Part shown: positions 38,573 through 51,261 of the stretch, in pieces | Layout of the letters: each line of letters begins with the position of its first letter | Position numbering within the stretch: the first letter of the stretch is position 1 | Source of the DNA: Vibrio sp. D404a | GTDB lineage: Bacteria; Pseudomonadota; Gammaproteobacteria; Enterobacterales; Vibrionaceae | Direction of reading: 5' to 3' | NCBI RefSeq assembly: GCF_030248535.1 | Contig: NZ_JAHGAJ010000005.1 | Coordinates: forward strand, 1 to 64,000 | Length of the DNA: 64,000 nucleotides | Translations under genes and position numbers: made by a program | The notes under the pieces: model-generated | Databases searched by the model: none | The model's input: only the letters and a program-made list of their open reading frames with translations | What the model was told of the DNA's origin: nothing

Positions 38573-40216
38573 CTATACCTTAAAGTAGTTCAGCGCCTGC
38601 TTCTGTCTTTCTGATAGACCAGACAGCTCATGAGCAGCAGCGGCAGATTGAGTAATGCCGGTTACGTTTTGGCTTACTAGTTCATAAATAGTGCTCAGGT
38701 TATTGTTAATGTCTGAAGTCACCTGTTTTTGCTCTTCTGAGGCCGTCGCTACTTGAGTATTGATGCTGTTTAGGTCGGCAATGGCGTTACTGATATCGCT
38801 AAGAGAACCACTCACTTGAGTTGCAAGGACGCGGTTGTCTTCTAGCATTGCTAGGCTAGAGTGCATGCTCTCGTTCGCTTGGCCAGATTGAGTCTGTAGC
38901 TCTTCAATAATGGTCTGGATCTCTTTGGTCGACTCTTGAGTGCGAGCCGCAAGCATACGAACCTCATCGGCCACAACCGCAAAACCACGGCCACTCTCAC
39001 CAGCACGAGCCGCTTCAATCGCAGCGTTGAGTGCAAGCAGGTTAGTTTGCTCAGAGATGCTTTCGATTACTTCAATCACTTTACCAATTTGCTCTGACTG
39101 ATCTTTCAGAGAGGTAACAACGTCAGCGGCTTTGTTGAGTTGAACAGCCATTTTTTCGCTCGCCTGTGTGCTCTTTTCAAACATGTTGAGGCTTTGGGTT
39201 GTCAATTGGCTAGCTTGGCTTGAAGCATTGTCAGCTTGTTGAGCGTTGCTTGAAACCTCAGTCGCCGTTGATTCGAGCTGGTTAATTGCCGAGGCTACTT
39301 GTTCCACTTCTTGCTTCTCTTGGTCAGAGTTGACGCTTGATTGAGTCATCACTGCAGCAAGCTCTGTTGACGCAGACGCCACTTCAATACTAATGCGAGA
39401 TAGAGAACCTACGGTTTCACGCAGTTGGTCAACAGTTTGGTTGACGTCTTGAGCCAGATGAGTGATCTCGTTGTTGCCCTCGGCTTTTGCCTTAACGAGT
39501 AGGTTGCCTTTAGCGACTTCGCGCATGGTCTGTTGCAGTTCTCGAATCGGTTTCACGATCACGCCTGCCAGCGTCCAGCTAATGATTAGCGCGATGGATA
39601 GGATGACAATCAGACCAATTTTCGCTGACATTAATGTAGTGTCGTGTACTGCGCCGTTGTTATCGACTTCTTGTAACGCGAGATGATTTAGCTTTTTCGA
39701 TAATGCGTTGATCGCTTTCACCATTTCATTACCAGCGTGGCGATACTGATCGGTCGCTATTTGGTATTGAGTGTCGAAGTCTGCTGGTGGGAAGCCATTA
39801 CTGTGTTTGATTTGTAGCAGAGGTAGCATGGTCGTGCGAGAAAAGTCGACATAGTGCCCCATTACTTTACGCATTGCCGAAACTTCATCTTGTAGGCCGG
39901 GTACAGTATCAAGTGAATTGAGCAGCTTAGTATTATCTTCGCGTTTTTCATTGAGAGTATCGATGAGGGTGCGAACGTCATCTGGGTTGAATAGGCTGTA
40001 GATGGCTTTAATGCGCATACCATAGCTGTTGTCGACGATGTCACTGAGCTCTTCTTTATGAATGATTAAATTATCGGTGGCTTTGGATACGTCTTGGAAA
40101 GCTTCTTCAAGCTTCTCTCCACCAATAATTACACCGGCGAGTAATAGAACGACGGAGAAAAGTACGGGGAGTAACACTTGCATTTTTATAGACAAGCCAC
40201 TGAGTAATTGGCGCAT
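38573..40216 (-). CDS. Methyl-accepting chemotaxis protein
   Basis: 547-residue chemoreceptor. TM1 spans about 12-32, a mostly helical periplasmic domain (four-helix-bundle type) follows to about 195, TM2 spans about 200-221, then HAMP ([20 protein letters not shown]) and the signalling hairpin with [20 protein letters not shown]. It ends in NYFKV without a CheR/CheB pentapeptide. The ligand is unknown. It is convergent with the DUF1566 operon and transcribed alone. Confidence 0.93.
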   Translation of the reverse strand: MRQLLSGLSIKMQVLLPVLFSVVLLLAGVIIGGEKLEEAFQDVSKATDNLIIHKEELSDIVDNSYGMRIKAIYSLFNPDDVRTLIDTLNEKREDNTKLLNSLDTVPGLQDEVSAMRKVMGHYVDFSRTTMLPLLQIKHSNGFPPADFDTQYQIATDQYRHAGNEMVKAINALSKKLNHLALQEVDNNGAVHDTTLMSAKIGLIVILSIALIISWTLAGVIVKPIRELQQTMREVAKGNLLVKAKAEGNNEITHLAQDVNQTVDQLRETVGSLSRISIEVASASTELAAVMTQSSVNSDQEKQEVEQVASAINQLESTATEVSSNAQQADNASSQASQLTTQSLNMFEKSTQASEKMAVQLNKAADVVTSLKDQSEQIGKVIEVIESISEQTNLLALNAAIEAARAGESGRGFAVVADEVRMLAARTQESTKEIQTIIEELQTQSGQANESMHSSLAMLEDNRVLATQVSGSLSDISNAIADLNSINTQVATASEEQKQVTSDINNNLSTIYELVSQNVTGITQSAAAAHELSGLSERQKQALNYFKV

Positions 40217-40656
40217 GAATAGGTCCTCTTAGGTAATGCGTAATTGAGAATTGTTCTTATTTGTTATTGTTGAGATTGGATTCTAACTAATGAGACTGAT
40301 ACTTCAATCAATAAAAGATTACATTTTGTTATGTGCGAGCTATGTTGAATTACAATTTGTAATTAATGTGTTGATTAATCGCTCATTTATATTGATTGGT
40401 ATTGTGAACCGTGCGACATATTACAGAAATGAAATATAGATATGTAGGGTTAATTTGAAATCTTATAAATAAAGTTAATCTTTATGAAACAGAGAGTTAG
40501 TACTAGACAATCAGAGAAAGGACTTAAGAAAAATACAAAAATTGCAGTTGTCACATAGGCTTCAATTTACTGAAACACAACTGTCATATTCGAAACTTAA
40601 AGTGAGCACCGTTCAAGTAAAACACAACGGCAATAACGCCACTTAAGGAAATTGTG
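40217..40656. other. Intergenic region between the chemoreceptor gene and pstS
   Basis: 440 bp, AT-rich, divergent. It contains a candidate Pho box near 40570 and a second isolated TTGTCAC half-site at 40548-40554. No gene was seen. Confidence 0.5.
40570..40587 (+). promoter_or_regulatory. Candidate Pho box for pstSCAB
   Basis: CTGAAAC-ACAA-CTGTCAT has one perfect CTGTCAT repeat and one 4-of-7 repeat with the usual 4-bp spacer. It lies 70 bp upstream of the pstS start, consistent with PhoB activation under phosphate limitation. Confidence 0.5.
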
Positions 40657-41478
40657 ATGAAAAAGACAGTTATCGGTGCAATGGCACTACTAGGCGCTCT
40701 AACAGTGAATACAGCTTCAGCTAAAGAAACTATCTCTGTAGTTGGCTCTAACAGTGCTTCTCCACTGGTTGAAGTTTTTGCAGAAACATACATGAATAAA
40801 GGTGAAGAAGTTTTCATCGAGATTCAAGCTCCTGGCTCATCTGCAGGCATCAAAGCAGCAAAAAATGGAAGTGCTGACCTAGGTATCTCTTCTCGTGACC
40901 TGAAAGCTGAAGAAAAATCAGCTGACCTAAAAGAGCTAGTTATCGCTCGTGACGGTATCGCAGTTGTAGTTAACCCAAGCAACGAAGTATCTGCACTAAC
41001 AGCAGACCAAATCACTGCAATCTACAAAGGCGAAATCTCTAACTGGAAAGACGTTGGCGGTGCTGACAAGCCTATCGTAGCAATCACTCGTGACACAGCT
41101 TCTGGTACACGTGGTGCATTCGAAGACATCCTAAAGCTTAAGAAAACAATTGGTGATAAGAAAGTATCAGCAATCTCTCAACGCGCTCAAGTTGCTAACG
41201 GTAACGGTGCTCTTAAAGTATCTGTAGCAAGCAACCCATACGCGATTGGTTACATCTCACTAGGTACTGTAGATAACTCTGTTCAAGCTCTAACTATCGA
41301 CGGCGCAGCAGCGACAGTTGATAACGTTAAGAACGGTTCTTACAAAGTAGCTCGTCCATTCCTAGTTCTTTACAAAGACGGCGCACCATCTGCTGAAACT
41401 CAGAAGTTCCTAGACTGGATGGTAGCAGACGAAGCTCAAGCTATCTCAGCTAAGAAAGGTTACATCACTGTAAACTAA
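40657..41478 (+). CDS. pstS: Phosphate ABC transporter substrate-binding protein
   Basis: Periplasmic phosphate-binding protein of 273 residues, of the shorter PstS type. The signal peptide MKKTVIGAMALLGALTVNTASA is followed by phosphate-contact motifs VVGSNSASPLVE, DLGISSRDLK and TRDTASGTRGAFED. ATG 40657 with TTAAGGAA upstream is used rather than the adjacent GTG. Strong codon bias suggests high expression. It is first in pstSCAB; a hairpin terminator after it should give excess PstS over the membrane complex. Confidence 0.95.
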   Translation: MKKTVIGAMALLGALTVNTASAKETISVVGSNSASPLVEVFAETYMNKGEEVFIEIQAPGSSAGIKAAKNGSADLGISSRDLKAEEKSADLKELVIARDGIAVVVNPSNEVSALTADQITAIYKGEISNWKDVGGADKPIVAITRDTASGTRGAFEDILKLKKTIGDKKVSAISQRAQVANGNGALKVSVASNPYAIGYISLGTVDNSVQALTIDGAAATVDNVKNGSYKVARPFLVLYKDGAPSAETQKFLDWMVADEAQAISAKKGYITVN

Positions 41479-41506
41479 TCTGGCTCTTACCAAGAAATTA
41501 ATTATT

Positions 41507-41539
41507 GCTCAGCCTGCCTTTAGGCTGAGCCTTTTCTTT
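41507..41539 (+). terminator. Attenuating terminator between pstS and pstC
   Basis: GCTCAGCCT / AGGCTGAGC 9-bp stem followed by CTTTTCTTT. Because pstCAB have no other clear promoter, partial readthrough is expected, leaving pstS mRNA in excess. Confidence 0.75.
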
Positions 41540-41576
41540 CAGCTTTGTTTTAATGCAAAGCATGAGATTTTTAAAA

Positions 41577-42506
41577 ATGACCATCGCACATAGTGAAAAG
41601 CTTATGAATACTGAAGCTACACAAGTTAATAAGCCGAGCCTACGTACAAAAAAACGTATTGATTGGAAAGAACGCATTTTCCACGGTTTATTCTTAACGA
41701 GCGCCGTAATCGGCATCGTATCACTGGCAGTAATCGCTTACTTTATCGTTGCAGAGAGTATTCCTGCATTCCAAGAGGCTGGCGTCTCTGGCATCGTTCT
41801 CGGTGTAGACTGGCTACCACCTGCGTTGTTTGGTGTTGCAACTATGATTGTTGCTTCTATCGTATCAACTCTAGGCGCGGTTGTAGTGGGTGTTCCGGTT
41901 GGTGTCTTGACGGCTATCTTTATCGCTGAAATCGCGCCCAAACGCCTTGCGGACATCATTCGTCCAGCAGTAGAGCTGTTGGCAGGTATCCCATCAGTGG
42001 TATATGGCTTCTTTGGCCTTGTTATTATCGTTCCAATGATTCAGAACATCTTCTCAGTACCTGCAGGTAACACGATTCTGGCGGGTATTATTGTTCTGGG
42101 CATTATGATTCTACCGACCGTTATTACGGTTTCTGAGACTTCGATTCGCGCGGTACCACGTACCTACAAAGAAGGCTCTCTGGCACTTGGTGCGTCTAAG
42201 ATCTTTACTATTTTCAAGCTTCTCGTTCCTGCTGCTCGCTCGGGCATCATGACTGGCGTGATTCTTGGTATCGGTCGTGCACTTGGTGAAACCATGGCAA
42301 TCATCATGGTTATGGGTAACGCCCCAGCAATGCCAGAAGGCATTTTAGACTCTGCTCGTACACTAACAGCAAACATCGCGATTGAAATGTCATACGCAAG
42401 TGGTGTTCACGCTAACGCTCTGTACGCAACAGGTGTGGTACTTCTTGTATTCATCATGATGTTGAATGGTGCTCTACTTTATCTAAACCGCGAAAAAGCG
42501 AAGTAA
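41577..42506 (+). CDS. pstC: Phosphate ABC transporter permease PstC
   Basis: Inner-membrane permease of about 309 residues with six TM segments and the EAA coupling loop (YKEGSLALGASKIFTIFKLL). The start is uncertain: in-frame ATGs occur at 41553, 41577 and 41604, none with a strong ribosome site. It begins about 100 bp after pstS, beyond a terminator hairpin, and is followed 16 bp later by pstA. Confidence 0.93.
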   Translation: MTIAHSEKLMNTEATQVNKPSLRTKKRIDWKERIFHGLFLTSAVIGIVSLAVIAYFIVAESIPAFQEAGVSGIVLGVDWLPPALFGVATMIVASIVSTLGAVVVGVPVGVLTAIFIAEIAPKRLADIIRPAVELLAGIPSVVYGFFGLVIIVPMIQNIFSVPAGNTILAGIIVLGIMILPTVITVSETSIRAVPRTYKEGSLALGASKIFTIFKLLVPAARSGIMTGVILGIGRALGETMAIIMVMGNAPAMPEGILDSARTLTANIAIEMSYASGVHANALYATGVVLLVFIMMLNGALLYLNREKAK

Positions 42507-42522
42507 GCGGAAGGTGGAAAAA

Positions 42523-43386
42523 ATGGATCGTGTAAAATTAAAACAGTCTCGCCAGAATAAAGACAATATCTTAAATGCCTTTATTTGGGCTGCAGCGGCT
42601 GTCACAGTTGGTTTCCTATTTTGGATCATTTGGTACATCTTATCGAACGGTCTGCAATATGTAGATTGGAACTTCATCACTGACGATTACACTCGTACTG
42701 GTGAAGAGCGTGGTATTTTCCCAATGATCATCGCGACTATCTACATGGTAATCGCATCGATTGCGGTGGCAGCACCTTTGGGTATCATGACTGCGATTTA
42801 CTTAACTGAGTATGCGAAAGTCGGCAGTCGTTTAGTGAAAGTCATTCGATTCTGTACTGAATCGTTAGCGGGTATCCCATCGATCATCTTTGGTCTTTTT
42901 GGTATGACTTTCTTCGTATCGATTCTGGGTCTTGGCTTCTCGATTCTATCGGGTGCATTGACACTAAGTATCCTGATTCTTCCTGTAATCATCCGTACTA
43001 CAGAAGAAGCATTGATGGCGGTACCACAAACATATCGTGAAGGCTCATACGGCCTTGGCGCTTCGAAAATCTACACTATCTGGCGCTTAATCTTGCCTAG
43101 CGCAATGCCAGGTATCTTAACTTCGGTCATTCTTAGTATTGGTCGTGTAATCGGTGAATCTGCACCTGTATTCTTAACAGCAGGTATGGTGGCACGTGTT
43201 CCAGAATCTCTATTCGATTCAGGTCGTACCCTAACAGTTCACTTATATAAGCTAACTACCGAGCTATTCACTATTGATGAGTGGAACCAAGCTTACGGTA
43301 CAGCGACAGTCCTGATTGTGCTTGTTCTTCTGATCAACATGGTCACAAAACTAATTGCAAGACGCTTTAACACAGCAACGTACTAA
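42523..43386 (+). CDS. pstA: Phosphate ABC transporter permease PstA
   Basis: Second permease of the phosphate importer, 287 residues with about six TM segments and the EAA loop YREGSYGLGASKIYTIWRLI. ATG 42523 is chosen over GTG 42514 because AAGGTGG precedes it at good spacing. It pairs with PstC and is energised by PstB. Confidence 0.94.
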   Translation: MDRVKLKQSRQNKDNILNAFIWAAAAVTVGFLFWIIWYILSNGLQYVDWNFITDDYTRTGEERGIFPMIIATIYMVIASIAVAAPLGIMTAIYLTEYAKVGSRLVKVIRFCTESLAGIPSIIFGLFGMTFFVSILGLGFSILSGALTLSILILPVIIRTTEEALMAVPQTYREGSYGLGASKIYTIWRLILPSAMPGILTSVILSIGRVIGESAPVFLTAGMVARVPESLFDSGRTLTVHLYKLTTELFTIDEWNQAYGTATVLIVLVLLINMVTKLIARRFNTATY

Positions 43387-43495
43387 CGATCCCTGGGCAT
43401 AGAACAGAGAAATGCCCCTAGTACAGGGCTCTAAGGAGAGCCCACTGATAAAGCATCAAGTTAGACACGAATTTAAGAATTTAGAGATTAAGAAC

Positions 43496-44245
43496 ATGAA
43501 CAAATTTGACATTGAAAACCTAGACCTGTTTTACGGCGAAAACCAAGCGCTTAAATCTATCAACCTACCAATCCCAACGCGCCAAGTTACGGCTCTGATT
43601 GGTCCATCTGGTTGTGGTAAATCAACGCTTCTACGCTGCCTGAACCGCATGAACGACCTTATTGAAGGCGTGACGATTAAAGGTAAGCTGGATATGGATG
43701 GCACGAACATCTATGGCGACATTGATGTAGCTGACCTGCGTATCCGCGTTGGCATGGTTTTCCAAAAGCCGAACCCATTCCCAATGAGCATCTACGAGAA
43801 CGTAGCATACGGTCTACGTGCTCAAGGTATCAAAGATAAGAAGCACATTGATGAAGTCGTAGAGAACTCGCTTCGCGGTGCCGCACTTTGGGATGAGGTG
43901 AAGGATCGTTTGAAATCTCACGCATTTGGTCTGTCTGGTGGTCAACAGCAACGTCTATGTATTGCTCGTACTATCGCGATGGAACCTGATGTGATCTTAA
44001 TGGATGAACCGACATCGGCGCTTGACCCAATCGCAACGCACAAGATTGAAGAACTGATGGAAGATCTGAAGAAGAACTACACCATCGTTATCGTAACGCA
44101 CTCAATGCAACAAGCACGTCGTATCTCTGACCGTACTGCATTCTTCCTAATGGGTGAATTGGTTGAGCACGATGACACACAAGTAATTTTCAGTGACCCG
44201 AAAGACGATCGTACTAAGGGTTACGTAAATGGTGACTTTGGTTAA
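43496..44245 (+). CDS. pstB: Phosphate ABC transporter ATP-binding protein
   Basis: ATPase of the Pst complex, 249 residues. Walker [15 protein letters not shown]-loop region [20 protein letters not shown], signature [14 protein letters not shown], Walker [14 protein letters not shown] and switch His in [10 protein letters not shown] are all present. The ATG at 43496 gives the family N-terminus [15 protein letters not shown]; the open frame continues upstream to 43412 without similarity. No phoU follows: the next gene is a GGDEF protein, as with the second pst cluster of V. cholerae. Confidence 0.95.
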   Translation: MNKFDIENLDLFYGENQALKSINLPIPTRQVTALIGPSGCGKSTLLRCLNRMNDLIEGVTIKGKLDMDGTNIYGDIDVADLRIRVGMVFQKPNPFPMSIYENVAYGLRAQGIKDKKHIDEVVENSLRGAALWDEVKDRLKSHAFGLSGGQQQRLCIARTIAMEPDVILMDEPTSALDPIATHKIEELMEDLKKNYTIVIVTHSMQQARRISDRTAFFLMGELVEHDDTQVIFSDPKDDRTKGYVNGDFG

Positions 44246-44313
44246 TTTTAACCTCTGCCATCACCGCGCTTAATTTACTGGCATATCACTACAATAATAA
44301 GCGATGGACTTTT

Positions 44314-44338
44314 GCCCCACTTTTAGTGGGGCTTTTTT
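44314..44338 (+). terminator. Terminator of the pst operon
   Basis: GCCCCAC, loop TTTTA, GTGGGGC then TTTTTT, 68 bp after pstB. It separates pst from the GGDEF gene, which must use its own promoter. Confidence 0.88.
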
Positions 44339-44529
44339 GTGTATCGAAGAAAGCCATTTTGTCGATGAAAATTTGGGCAGAAAATCCCATTTTTGTAGCG
44401 CTTCTCAAGCTTGTGATAAAGGGAAATAGGAAATTGCGAGTCGCTTAACATCTCATTTTGTCTTGGATTGATTGCATATTAAGGCTTAGGTATTTTTGCT
44501 ACACTCTTACAACCATTGGATGGAACGTC

Positions 44530-46674
44530 GTGCCAGTAAAAGCCTTTGCAAAACAAATATCTTCCACTCGCGACCACCGTCTTTTGGCTGACTCATTGTT
44601 TGAGTACCTTTCGCAATTATTACACCCACAAGGTATTGGTATTTTCCTTGAGCCTGAATCGGCTTTAAGTCGCACGCCAATGTATCAATGTGGTGAGCTC
44701 TCTTCTCTACACGACTATCCAGCCACGTTTTGGACTTGGGTCTCTCAATTTGATACCGCTGACGGTGTGCTCCCAATGGTCATCAATACCTGTAACTGGG
44801 ATCATGTAGCGGTACTTGGCGGTGAGTCTTTCATATTGATGCTTGATAACTCTCCAAGCTATCGAACCTACCTGATTATCCAAAACTGCTCTGCAGAGAG
44901 AGTGAACCAAACCTTTAGTGACGGCTTCGATGTATTGCAGTTGGCAGCGGCAAGATGGCAGTGCATACGTGCAGAAAAGAATGCCGCCCTTGAAATAAAG
45001 CATCGTGATACTCGAGAAGCGCAGTATCTGGACGAGATTAAGCTGCGTGAGCAGTTTGTTGAGAACATGAAACTGGTTCATCAAGTGGCGTTAGACCTCT
45101 CTAACCCTGACTCTCTAGATGCCCTCTATAGAGCCTCGGTAGAAGCGGTTAGAGATCGCCTAGGCTTCGACCGCGCTATCTTTATGCTGCTTGATATGAA
45201 GAAGCGTTGTTTTAGTGGTACTTATGGCACCGATGAAAATGGCAAAACCAACAGCGAGCATCATACTCAGTACGATCTCCACCAATTGGAAAGCGAATAC
45301 ATAGAAGCGCTTTCTGACGACCACACCAATTTAGTTATCATTGAACAGGCCCCGTTATATACCGCAGGTCAAGTGGTGGGACAGGGGTGGAATGGGATGC
45401 TGATCTTAAGGGAAGGGGATAAACCCGTTGGCTGGATAGCGATGGATAATTATATTAACCGCGCTCCCATTACTGGCTATCAAAAACAGATGCTGGAGTC
45501 TTTTGGTTCTCTGCTTTCCCAAATCTACATTCGTAAGCGTCAAGAGCAGAATATCCGCATGTTACATTCCAGCATGGTGGAGCTATCTCGCTGTGATAAC
45601 GTCAGTGCGGTGTGTAAGTCTGCGGTGAGCTTTGCCATTCAACATTTAGGCATTGACCGTTTGGCCGTGTTCTTAACCGACAAACAATGTTCTTACATGC
45701 AAGGGACTTGGGGCACCGATATTCAAGGCAATATTGTTGATGAGTCCTATTACCACTCCGATTTGGTTGAACGTGACATTGTCGCGGCAGCTCGTAAGCG
45801 TCCTAATGAGGTCGCGTTTGAAGAATCAGTGCCGATATACCATGACTACAATATAGTCGGTGTCGGCTGGACAGCGATGACCATGCTAACCAGTAATACT
45901 GGCGTACCTATCGCATTTATTGCTGCGGATAACTTGTTAACACGCAGCTCATTGACCTCGCAGCTTCGTGAAGTGATTCGTATCTTTGCCTCCAGCTTAG
46001 CTGAGGTACTGCAAAGGACCATGGCGCAAGAGGAGTTGAAAGAGCTCAATGAAAGGCTAGAAGAAGAGGTCAAGAAACGCACCATTGAACTGCAACAGGC
46101 CAATGAGCAGCTCGATGTCATCTCTAAATTGGATCCGCTGACACGCCTAGGCAATCGACGTATGTTGTCTCAGGTTTTAGATAACCTCAACTCGAGTCAT
46201 TTTGAACCGTCTCGACCGAATGAGAAAGTGGTGTTTGGATTGATTTTGCTCGACCTCGATCACTTTGGTTTATACAACAGCGTCTATGGTCATACTGAAG
46301 GGGATGATGCCCTTCGAACGGTGGGAAAGATCCTAAGCGATCACGTACTGAATGAGAACGACACCTTCTGTCGAATCGGCGGCGAAGAGTTTATGTTGTT
46401 GATGGTCGACACCAGTGACAGCGAAACCAAACAGCGAGCCGATAGTATTCGGCGCTGTATTGAAGAAGCACAAATCCCGCATAGTGACAGTTCAACCAGT
46501 GAGTACCTGACAGCCTCTGTAGGTTTTGCTTCTTTGAGTGCGAGCTTGGATTGTCTGGACTTCGACCTGCTCTATAACATGGCCGATAAGGCGTTGTATC
46601 AGGCAAAAGACCGAGGGAGAAATCGCGTCGTATCAGCGTTTGAGAACAGCCAGATCGAAGCGACATTTTATTAG
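44530..46674 (+). CDS. GAF-domain diguanylate cyclase
   Basis: 714 residues from the GTG at 44530; the longer frame from 44458 crosses a likely promoter (TTGCAT and TACACT elements). An N-terminal sensor region and two GAF-like repeats (about 190-355 and 360-520, both with the D-R-A-x-F-(M/L) pattern) precede a coiled coil (ELNERLEEEVKKRTIELQQA) and a GGDEF domain (DPLTRLGNRRML; RIGGEEF). The active site is intact and no RxxD inhibitory site is seen (NEND). No membrane segment is seen. The position after pst matches V. cholerae cdgA (VCA0074), from memory. Confidence 0.85.
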   Translation: MPVKAFAKQISSTRDHRLLADSLFEYLSQLLHPQGIGIFLEPESALSRTPMYQCGELSSLHDYPATFWTWVSQFDTADGVLPMVINTCNWDHVAVLGGESFILMLDNSPSYRTYLIIQNCSAERVNQTFSDGFDVLQLAAARWQCIRAEKNAALEIKHRDTREAQYLDEIKLREQFVENMKLVHQVALDLSNPDSLDALYRASVEAVRDRLGFDRAIFMLLDMKKRCFSGTYGTDENGKTNSEHHTQYDLHQLESEYIEALSDDHTNLVIIEQAPLYTAGQVVGQGWNGMLILREGDKPVGWIAMDNYINRAPITGYQKQMLESFGSLLSQIYIRKRQEQNIRMLHSSMVELSRCDNVSAVCKSAVSFAIQHLGIDRLAVFLTDKQCSYMQGTWGTDIQGNIVDESYYHSDLVERDIVAAARKRPNEVAFEESVPIYHDYNIVGVGWTAMTMLTSNTGVPIAFIAADNLLTRSSLTSQLREVIRIFASSLAEVLQRTMAQEELKELNERLEEEVKKRTIELQQANEQLDVISKLDPLTRLGNRRMLSQVLDNLNSSHFEPSRPNEKVVFGLILLDLDHFGLYNSVYGHTEGDDALRTVGKILSDHVLNENDTFCRIGGEEFMLLMVDTSDSETKQRADSIRRCIEEAQIPHSDSSTSEYLTASVGFASLSASLDCLDFDLLYNMADKALYQAKDRGRNRVVSAFENSQIEATFY

Positions 46675-46712
46675 CCAAGCGTGAAGCCATAACAGGCGTT
46701 TGATCTGATAAC

Positions 46713-46752
46713 AAAAGCCCCTGAGTTCGAAGTAGAACTCAGGGGCTTGGTT
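46713..46752. terminator. Bidirectional terminator
   Basis: A 14-bp stem AAGCCCCTGAGTTC / GAACTCAGGGGCTT with a GAAGTA loop, between the convergent GGDEF and batD genes. T-rich flanks occur on both strands. Confidence 0.9.
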
Positions 46753-46782
46753 TTATCTGCGCTTTAGGCTTCTGATGATGAG

Positions 46783-48432
46783 CTATAAAGCCGCAAGTTG
46801 GTCACCTGTTTTTGCCGTGCGATCACGGTTGGCTGCATTAATAGCTTCGATTGCCGCTTTAGATGCCCAACCAGACCCACCGTCGGCTTGCGGACCAAAT
46901 AGGTGTTGGTTGAGCTTGTCGATCTCTTGCTTCACAGTATCAAGGTGTTGATGTGAAAGATCCGGGTTCTCTTGTCGCCACTGACTGAGTTTGGCGCTCG
47001 CCATTAGCGCATCTTTTCTCTGAATCGCGTCGATTAACTCAGATTGCGTATCATCTTTGCTGATGACTTTCGATGTCACTTTGTTGGTTGGACCTCTTTT
47101 ACGCCACAGATTTAGGGCAATTACAGAGGTAATTAACCACAAAGAGGCAAAGAGCGCGGTTAGGTAAGGCCAGATACCCGGCTGATAAGTCCTGATTACT
47201 TCGACGTTATTTGGCTCATCTGTTGATATTGGAGCCTGTGCTGGCGCAGCGTTATTACCAGAGACCTTTAAGGTGAGTCCTTTAATTTCGCTGGTGGCTT
47301 TCTGTTTAGTATCCGTGTTAAACCAAGCTTGTTCCAATCCAGGCAGTTCGATAGTACCTGCGGACTTTGGAATTAATACCTGTTTATAGACAACAAGATT
47401 GTCTCCTGAGTCTGTCTTACCAAACTGAGGCTTCTCTTCGTAAATACGGACACCGTTTGGGTACTGAATATTAACACTTGGCAACTGATGAGCTTTAATG
47501 CCCTTGGCACTCACGGTAATGGTACGTGTTAAGGCGTCACCAGCTTCCAACTCTAATTGTTCAGGAGAGCGAGTAAGCCTCTCATCGTTGATGCTCCAAA
47601 CTTGATTGATGCTTAAGTCAGCGGTTGGTAGCCAATCACCTTGAGCATCGCCCGGAATAGACAATACCTCGACTGGTAGCGTTTGAACTGGCGTATCGAG
47701 CTGAAACAGACGCGTTTTGTTTGAGTTGTTGGCAGAGTAGACCACAGCACCTGTTAGCTTTGGCCCGCGTAGCTCAAACTTACCCGCAGTGTCAGACGAT
47801 ATCTCAAAGCTCTGCTGAACAACAGTCACCTCTTTGCCGTGGTATACATCTTGGTACTGTTTTGATTCACCAATAGGTTCAACCTTTAGGCTCGAAGAAC
47901 TCGGCGGATCAATGCGCGGATCTTGCAAGCGTCTTGGGTCCGCCTTGATGATCAGTTTCACATCTAAAATCGCCACCTCACCGACATAGATTGAGTCTCT
48001 ATTCAGGTCGAGTTTGAACTCAGCCATCTGATCTTGTGTCGGTGCGGCTTTGTTTTGAGCGACATTGATTTCAATCGGTTGAGTTTGTGCCCCTTCGATA
48101 TCAAAGGCTGGAATGGTTAACTTACCCAGTCGCAGTGGTGCTAGGGTGATGGTCCACTCACTCGAAACTGTGCGGCTCCCGTTGATGATGCGAATCGACG
48201 AGCCAAAGTTTGGTCTGCCAATGTAAAAGTCGCTTTCAAGTGCGGTCAGATCCAAAGCGTCTGAGCTCACTTTTTCATTGGTTGAAACTCTTAATAGAAA
48301 GACTTCGTCTTTAGTAACTTGGTTCTCGCTAACACTGGCAACGGCTGTCGCTGCGTAGGCGGTATGGCTACTGAAAATACTCATTATGAGTGTGAACAGT
48401 AGCGTCAAAAATGGTGTATGAATACGTTGCAT
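46783..48432 (-). CDS. batD: BatD-like protein
   Basis: 549-residue membrane protein with a signal peptide (to about HTAYA), several beta-sandwich repeats, a TM segment (LTALFASLWLITSVIALNLW, about 425-445) and a cytoplasmic helical tail. This matches BatD of aerotolerance operons, thought to act in envelope stress or complex assembly with BatA/BatB. The ATG at 48432 lies 2 nt after the BatB stop; the GTG three codons earlier overlaps that stop. It is the last gene of the moxR-bat operon. Confidence 0.88.
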   Translation of the reverse strand: MQRIHTPFLTLLFTLIMSIFSSHTAYAATAVASVSENQVTKDEVFLLRVSTNEKVSSDALDLTALESDFYIGRPNFGSSIRIINGSRTVSSEWTITLAPLRLGKLTIPAFDIEGAQTQPIEINVAQNKAAPTQDQMAEFKLDLNRDSIYVGEVAILDVKLIIKADPRRLQDPRIDPPSSSSLKVEPIGESKQYQDVYHGKEVTVVQQSFEISSDTAGKFELRGPKLTGAVVYSANNSNKTRLFQLDTPVQTLPVEVLSIPGDAQGDWLPTADLSINQVWSINDERLTRSPEQLELEAGDALTRTITVSAKGIKAHQLPSVNIQYPNGVRIYEEKPQFGKTDSGDNLVVYKQVLIPKSAGTIELPGLEQAWFNTDTKQKATSEIKGLTLKVSGNNAAPAQAPISTDEPNNVEVIRTYQPGIWPYLTALFASLWLITSVIALNLWRKRGPTNKVTSKVISKDDTQSELIDAIQRKDALMASAKLSQWRQENPDLSHQHLDTVKQEIDKLNQHLFGPQADGGSGWASKAAIEAINAANRDRTAKTGDQLAAL

Positions 48433-48434
48433 GG

Positions 48435-50283
<1,849 letters not shown>

Positions 50284-50291
<8 letters not shown>

Positions 50292-51261
50292 TGTTTCTCC
50301 TAATGACTAACAAAATCAGTGATAAAGCGACAGCAACTGTAAGCGGCCAGTGGAACCACTCCTGCTGTGGACGCCACACCTTAGTTGCGCCTGATATTGG
50401 CTCTAAACTATTGATGGTGTCATAGATGGTTGCCAGATCTTGGCTATCGTGAGCTCGGAAATACTGACCTCCGGTTCGCTCTGCTATGTCCATCAGAGTT
50501 CTCTCATCAAGGTCCTCAGCGGTATTCACCTTACGTGACATAAAGAATTCTTTAACCACCATTTCGCCAGCACCCACGCCAACGGTGTAAATAGTGGTGT
50601 CGAATTTCTTAGCAATATCTGCCGCTTCAAGCGGATCGAGAACGCCAGCGGTATTACTGCCATCACTGAGCAAGATCATCACACGCTGTGGTGCATCACT
50701 GTCGACAAAGGTTTTAGTGGCAAGGCCAATGCCGTCGCCAATCGCTGTTTGAGTGCCGATGAGTCTCAACACCGTTTGATTAAGCTGCTGGCTGAGTGTG
50801 TTTCTGTCGAGCGTGAGTGGCGTTTGTAGATACGCGTGATCGGCAAACAGTACGAGTCCGACGCGATCTCCTTTGCGCTTATCGATGAAGTCACTCAGTA
50901 CGTGTTTCACCGCTGATAAACGGTCGATGTACTCGCCATTAAACGCCATATCCTCTTTGCTCATCGAGTAAGAGAGGTCGACAACCAACATCAAGTCACG
51001 GTGCTTGGGTTGAAACTCAACCGGTTCTCCAAACCAGACGGGTCTAGCACTGGCCGTAACCAACATCAGCCATATGATTGTGGCTAGAACTTTAGGTAGG
51101 CGAGTACTAGGCGCTTTACCGCTCGTGTTGCTAGGCAAAAAGGGCAGTGTCAGCGTATCTGCTGGCTTAGCTGTAGGTGCCAAACGAAGTACAAGCAGCG
51201 GTAATGGAAGCAACAAGAACATCCACCACCACACAAATTCAATATTCAATAAACTACTCAT
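50284..51261 (-). CDS. batA: BatA-like VWA protein
   Basis: 325-residue membrane protein with N-terminal TM segments, a VWA domain with MIDAS VVDLSYSMSKED and a C-terminal TM helix (about 300-318). The start at 51261 is fixed by an ATGA overlap with the DUF4381 stop; the longer frame to 51300 is unsupported. It partners BatB in the operon. Confidence 0.9.
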
